A DNA stretch of 64,000 nt. It comes from Asterella californica. Taxonomy: Eukaryota > Streptophyta > Marchantiopsida > Marchantiales > Aytoniaceae. Shown one piece after another: positions 60,351 to 64,000 of the stretch; the first letter of the stretch is position 1, and the number at the start of each line of letters is the position of its first letter. The stretch is taken from contig JAYKYS010000007.1 of assembly GCA_036924285.1 (NCBI GenBank), positions 14,074,001 through 14,138,000 on the forward strand, read 5' to 3'. The notes beneath the pieces are model-generated. The model was not told where the DNA came from, made no database searches, and was given only the letters and a program-made list of their open reading frames with translations. The position numbers were made by a program, and so were the translations under genes.

Positions 60351-60389
60351 TCACGAAGGTAAGAAACATTTGATTTCTTACCTTCGTGA
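60351..60389. repeat. Perfect hairpin, 16-bp arms
   Basis: TCACGAAGGTAAGAAA and TTTCTTACCTTCGTGA flank the 7-nt loop CATTTGA. The arm resembles TCACGAAGGTAAGACC, which lies within both copies of the 530-bp duplicated segment (about 60228 and 62470). Confidence 0.8.
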
Positions 60390-60452
60390 TATAAGAATCA
60401 GAGTTGTTTGTTTGATGTTCACGACTGCAATTTTAGTAATTGGAAGGTGCAG

Positions 60453-60896
60453 ACGATAAGAGGCGAGGTTAAGGACCGTGAGGATATGGCTGCCATTTGT
60501 GAGGACGATCTCAAGGCCTACAAAGATGCCGTCCAATCTTTGCAAAATGAAGTTAGTGAAAGTGAGACTAAAATGAAGGGAAGTGCAGACAAAGTGGCTC
60601 GGCTGGAAGAAAGCTTGCACAATGTAGAGTCTAAATGTATCGAGCTTGTAGAGAGGCTGAAAACTGCCGAAGAGAAGGTCAAGGGATACGAGAGCACGGC
60701 ACAACTGCAACAGAATGATGTCATCCACTCTATAGGGATAATTGTAGAACTAAAAAGTATGGTTGCTGTCTATGAACGGAAGATCAAGGAAGCTAGAGAT
60801 TTACTGCAGTCAACTAAGCTCGAGGTAGATGAAGTGAGGTTAGAGATTACGAAGAACTCCTCTAGTCTGAAGGATCTTCAGTCCACGGTCCTTCAG
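60453..60896 (+). CDS. Coiled-coil protein exon, unknown gene
   Basis: 148 codons in one frame, bounded by an acceptor-like GGTGCAG at 60446-60452 and a donor-like CAG|GTCCGG at 60896/60897, both in phase 0. The peptide is almost wholly heptad-patterned and charged, e.g. VARLEESLHNVESKCIELVE, ERLKTAEEKVKGYESTAQ and KIKEARDLLQSTKLEVDEVR, so it should form a long alpha-helical coiled coil. Proteins of this type include cytoskeletal, myosin- or SMC-like and filament-like plant proteins; the sequence alone does not choose. No neighbouring exon is recognisable. The frame has no lesion, but it may be a captured exon rather than a working gene. Confidence 0.5.
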
Positions 60897-62027
60897 GTCC
60901 GGAGCCCCGTTATGTAAGACCTTCAGGATTCTGTGAAATTTGTTTTTTGACCATTGATGTTTCTTCTAGTTCGAGAAACGATAATCTGTAAGCGTTGAAC
61001 CTGTGAGTTCATTTGTCGACTATTTTGCTTGTGATAAGCCGCAACATATGTTTCTCCTGTAGTTCTTCTCCAGTCAATATTCCTAGATAAGTACAACTCT
61101 TCACCTGAAATAGTTTCCATGCAACCCTAATCTATAACGCATTGTGAGATCGGGTGGACCTCCTTCAGCAGATGGAACTTTTAGGTTCAATCTTGCAGTA
61201 AATACCTCGACTTCATGTATTAGCTAGGTTAAAGGTCATCATATTGTTGATACCAGTATGCACTGGCAAAGAGTAGGATACTACATTATAGTAGATACCC
61301 CGCTTTGTCTGATGTTCAGTCCTTAGATGATTCAGTGTCGAGTTGATGAAATAGCAGCTCTATCCTCTTCGGTGGAGGCTCCCATGCTCGTCGGTTTTCA
61401 GATCCCAAGCTGTAGTTTGCAGTACTCATCAGTAAAGAGTTTCTTTCCAGACAAAAATTAAGTCTTCATTGCGGTGCTAATGAAGGCTCAAATTCAAATT
61501 CACGTTAAAATTCCGAGATGCAGAAAATAGAGTACTACTTTCTACTCTCATTATTAATAATATTTTACTGTATCAGGACTTTGTGTAACCGTTCCTTTCC
61601 TTACTTTATGAACATTCTTCGAGTTATTTTATGTTTAGAATATTAATTATTCCACTCTTTGGTAATGTTTAATAAGATTATAAAAAAAATTTATAATCTT
61701 ATAAATAATTTTTATAAATATAGTTTACAAATATAGTTTGTCAATTTAGTTTTCCTCTTCGTGACTGAGCTGGAGCTGGGCTCGTTAGCTGCTGCTGGTC
61801 TTGTGAACTTATGTGTAGTCATTGATCTTGAGCCAAGTATGTGGGTCGAGAGCGATGAATAACGACGAAGATGATGCGAGTGAAGACCACGTAAAGGCAG
61901 CTTGTGGCCTTGCTTCGTCTGCTGCTACGTAACTTGAACTATTTCAGACTATTTCACTCTGACTCAACATGATCAGGCGATAGGATTGTTTAACTTGTGT
62001 TAAGAAGGGGACATGAATTCAACCCTG
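60897..62027. other. No recognisable gene
   Basis: AT-rich stretch including a run of TTATAATCTTATAAATAATTT-like sequence near 61680-61730. No further exon of the coiled-coil protein is identified. Confidence 0.4.
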
Positions 62028-62563
62028 TCCTCTAAACCTTACAGTCCAATAATTCTTCTGTCTTGTTGAACCCCTTTATTCTTTCCTTCCTTTGTTTGAC
62101 TACATTGTAATTTGTAGAATTGATGAATAGTTGTAACTTCATTTTTCATTTAATAGATTTTAATTTCGTATGGAATCATAGTCACGAAATCTATTTTTTG
62201 TGACAGTTGCGAGAGTTAAGCTGACTATAAAGGTCATTTGAAGATAAGTTGTTTTAGTCTCACAGTCCTACCACTTTGCTATAACTTCTTTTATATTCTT
62301 ATCAATATGATGTGATTACGTTCTGCAGGTGAAACAAAGTGATAGTATTGATCCAAAGCAAGACCTACCTGCAGCAAAGTGATCGTATCGATCCAAAGCA
62401 AGACCTTCTTTCATAACGACATTTTTATCTCTGAAATAAGTTTACGAGATCATAACTACTGCTTTTAATCACGAAGGTAAGACCTAAGACATCCAATTAA
62501 AATAGCTTTTTCTCTATTGTCATGATTGTATATATTATATCTATCTTGGATAGAAAATGATAT
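62028..62563 (+). repeat. Duplicated segment of about 530 bp, copy 2
   Basis: Matches 59798-60330. It differs by an insertion near 62225-62250 (AAGGTCATTTGAAGATAAG) and point changes. It ends immediately 5' of the RPA-like gene's first exon (GCGTTTTTCAG then the ATG at 62593), so it is the best candidate for that gene's promoter or 5' UTR intron. Confidence 0.8.
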
Positions 62564-62592
62564 TATGTGCGTTTTTCAGGTTCATATATACA

Positions 62593-64000
62593 ATGGATTC
62601 CACAACGTCCAAAAAAGGAAAAATGAAAAAGATTTCCACTGATGATACAGAAGGGAATGAACCCATAGTACAAATACTGAAGCATCCAAGTTCTGCTCCT
62701 GAATCTCCTATAAAGTCTCCAAAAAGGAAAAAAAAAGAACAAGACACAATTATTCCATCTGAAACTCCAACAGTAGATAAAAACTTATCTATATTTATAG
62801 ATAATATAGAATATGCGAAAAGAAATGATATATTTGAAGGAATTATATTAAACAAATATGGTAATATTAATAGATTTATAACAAAAAGCTCATTTCTTCT
62901 TTTCGATATGGTTGATCGTCGTATGGAAAAGACGATTACATGTACTGTCCAAGGCAACAAAGCTATAAATTGGTCAGATAAAGTGAATAGAAATACGTAT
63001 TGTAGGATACAATACTTTGGTCGTAGGGCCGTGCAGGTAGACAGACCAATAAAAACTCTCAATCACAAAGGGGATGTCAAATTCATCCTCTTGATCGATG
63101 GGCAAACAACAATTCAGACCATCACACCTTGGAGTTCTACTCCAATTTTCAAATTCCGACACTTCATGCCTCTCCGAATGTGCATGCGTCATCTTACTGT
63201 TCGATTCACGACAGTAGACATATCTGTTGCCGTAATTGCTGTACACGGTGAAAACGAATATCAAAAATTTGAGATCACAATTGCGGATGGTGATTCTGAA
63301 GAAGACAAGATGACGGTAAGTAATTATGTACATTAAATAACTTACGTTTATAAATTTATTTGGCAACTGATTTCAAATTTTTGCTATTCATGAAACTTCT
63401 AGACTAACACAATTTTTTTTCATGTTGCAGTTGATCATCCATTATGATTTCGCAACAGAGTATAAAAATATTGAGACTCGTTTTCACTCTGGACATGCTG
63501 TATTGTTGCACTTGAAATCAATATCAAGACAGATTTTGTCCACAAGAGAAGAAAATGATCTTCCAAAGCTGCATACACACGCAGCGACTATATGGGCAAC
63601 TCCTTCGATCCAATCGAGAATTGGCGTTTTGAAAAGAGCGCGGAACGCTCACATCACAAGAGAAAATAAAAACATCAAGGTATATAATTAATTTTTTATG
63701 TGAATAATGAGAATCAACTTTCCTATTCGCAGATATATCTTATGTTTATAACTTCCTTCCATGTGTTTAGGTACGTGGTACTTTCAAACCACGAAATTAT
63801 GATGACAGACCCTACAAATACACATGCGTCACATGCAATTCGACGCACTTACAAATTCAAGATTTGAATCATCTTCGAGGCTTTTGTGAAAGTTGTAATC
63901 TGGATTGTCAATTACGATCTGTGCCATGGATTGAAGGGTATGTGGAAGATCTTTCCAATGGTAAACAATACATGGTCCATGCAAAAGGAAATTGGTTCCA
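62593..64000 (+). CDS. RPA1-like single-strand DNA-binding protein, 5' three exons, open at the right edge
   Basis: Start at the ATG of MDSTTSKKGK; upstream CAG at 62568-62570 may be the acceptor of a 5' UTR intron. Exons 62593-63315, 63431-63679 and 63771-64000+, with introns gtaagt...gcag (115 bp) and gtatat...ttag (91 bp), all phase 0. Residues 41-48 hold a basic patch, SPKRKKK, likely nuclear localisation. Residues about 80-150 fit an OB fold (FEGIILNKYGNINRF...FLLFDMVDRRMEKTITCTV...YCRIQYFGRRAV). Exon 3 has YKYTCVTCN and FCESCN, a CX2C-X16-CX2C zinc ribbon (residues 343, 346, 363, 366) like the C-terminal DNA-binding domain of RPA70. The family binds single-stranded DNA in replication and repair; RPA-like proteins are also carried by plant Helitrons. 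No lesion is seen. Either a host gene or transposon passenger is possible. Confidence 0.6.

Noticed and set aside
60351..60389. Hairpin as a Helitron 3' terminus
   Set aside because: No CTRR followed by T at the expected 10-12 nt distance on either strand.
62541..63062. 173-residue minus-strand ORF
   Set aside because: Exact antisense shadow of the RPA-like first exon, which has splice sites and domain support.

Overview
This window looks like nuclear DNA of a land plant, and nearly all of it is layered transposon sequence. Signs of plant nuclear DNA are the tRNA-Met-type primer site of a Ty1/copia element, degenerate copia and Ty3/gypsy reading frames, exon fragments of a chloroplast-type TypA/BipA GTPase and of an ABCC transporter, and spliceosomal introns of about 90-145 bp. 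The short introns would suit a compact-intron lineage such as a lycophyte, but the species is a guess. I see no bacterial operons, CRISPR array, rRNA or tRNA genes.

Layout. 0-12 kb: an LTR with primer site at the left edge, two TIR-bounded short elements, a foldback repeat and a doubtful cysteine-rich ORF. 12.2-25.2 kb: a copia element on the minus strand, split inside its reverse transcriptase by element B, which is itself split by element A1. 26.4-26.9 kb: a tandem repeat of about 189 bp. 27.7-48.7 kb: two related degenerate Ty3/gypsy-like blocks with long LTR-like repeats (called R1 here), a copia LTR and a TATCGATA-rich array; element A2 sits in the first block. 48.7-53.9 kb: element A3. 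54.7-57.6 kb: disabled TypA and ABCC exon fragments. 59.8-64 kb: a segment of about 530 bp present twice, once upstream of a coiled-coil exon and once upstream of an apparently intact spliced gene for an RPA1-like single-strand DNA-binding protein that runs off the right edge.

The most unusual content is the A family (A1 13862-19703, A2 30687-36150, A3 48661-53878). A1 is complete at 5842 bp: it begins TGTGGTG, ends CACTACA and has a 5-bp target duplication, as LTR retrotransposons do. I find no second LTR, primer site or reverse transcriptase, and the unit carries a long ORF (776 codons in A3) for a Gag-like protein with a coiled coil and an acidic tail. A divergent relative, B, shares the N-terminal domain and a similar 3' end. 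The simplest reading is solo copies of a giant LTR that itself holds a gene, or a non-autonomous retroelement; I do not recognise it as a named family. All A copies carry lesions, many explained by cytosine deamination (CGA or TGG to TGA).
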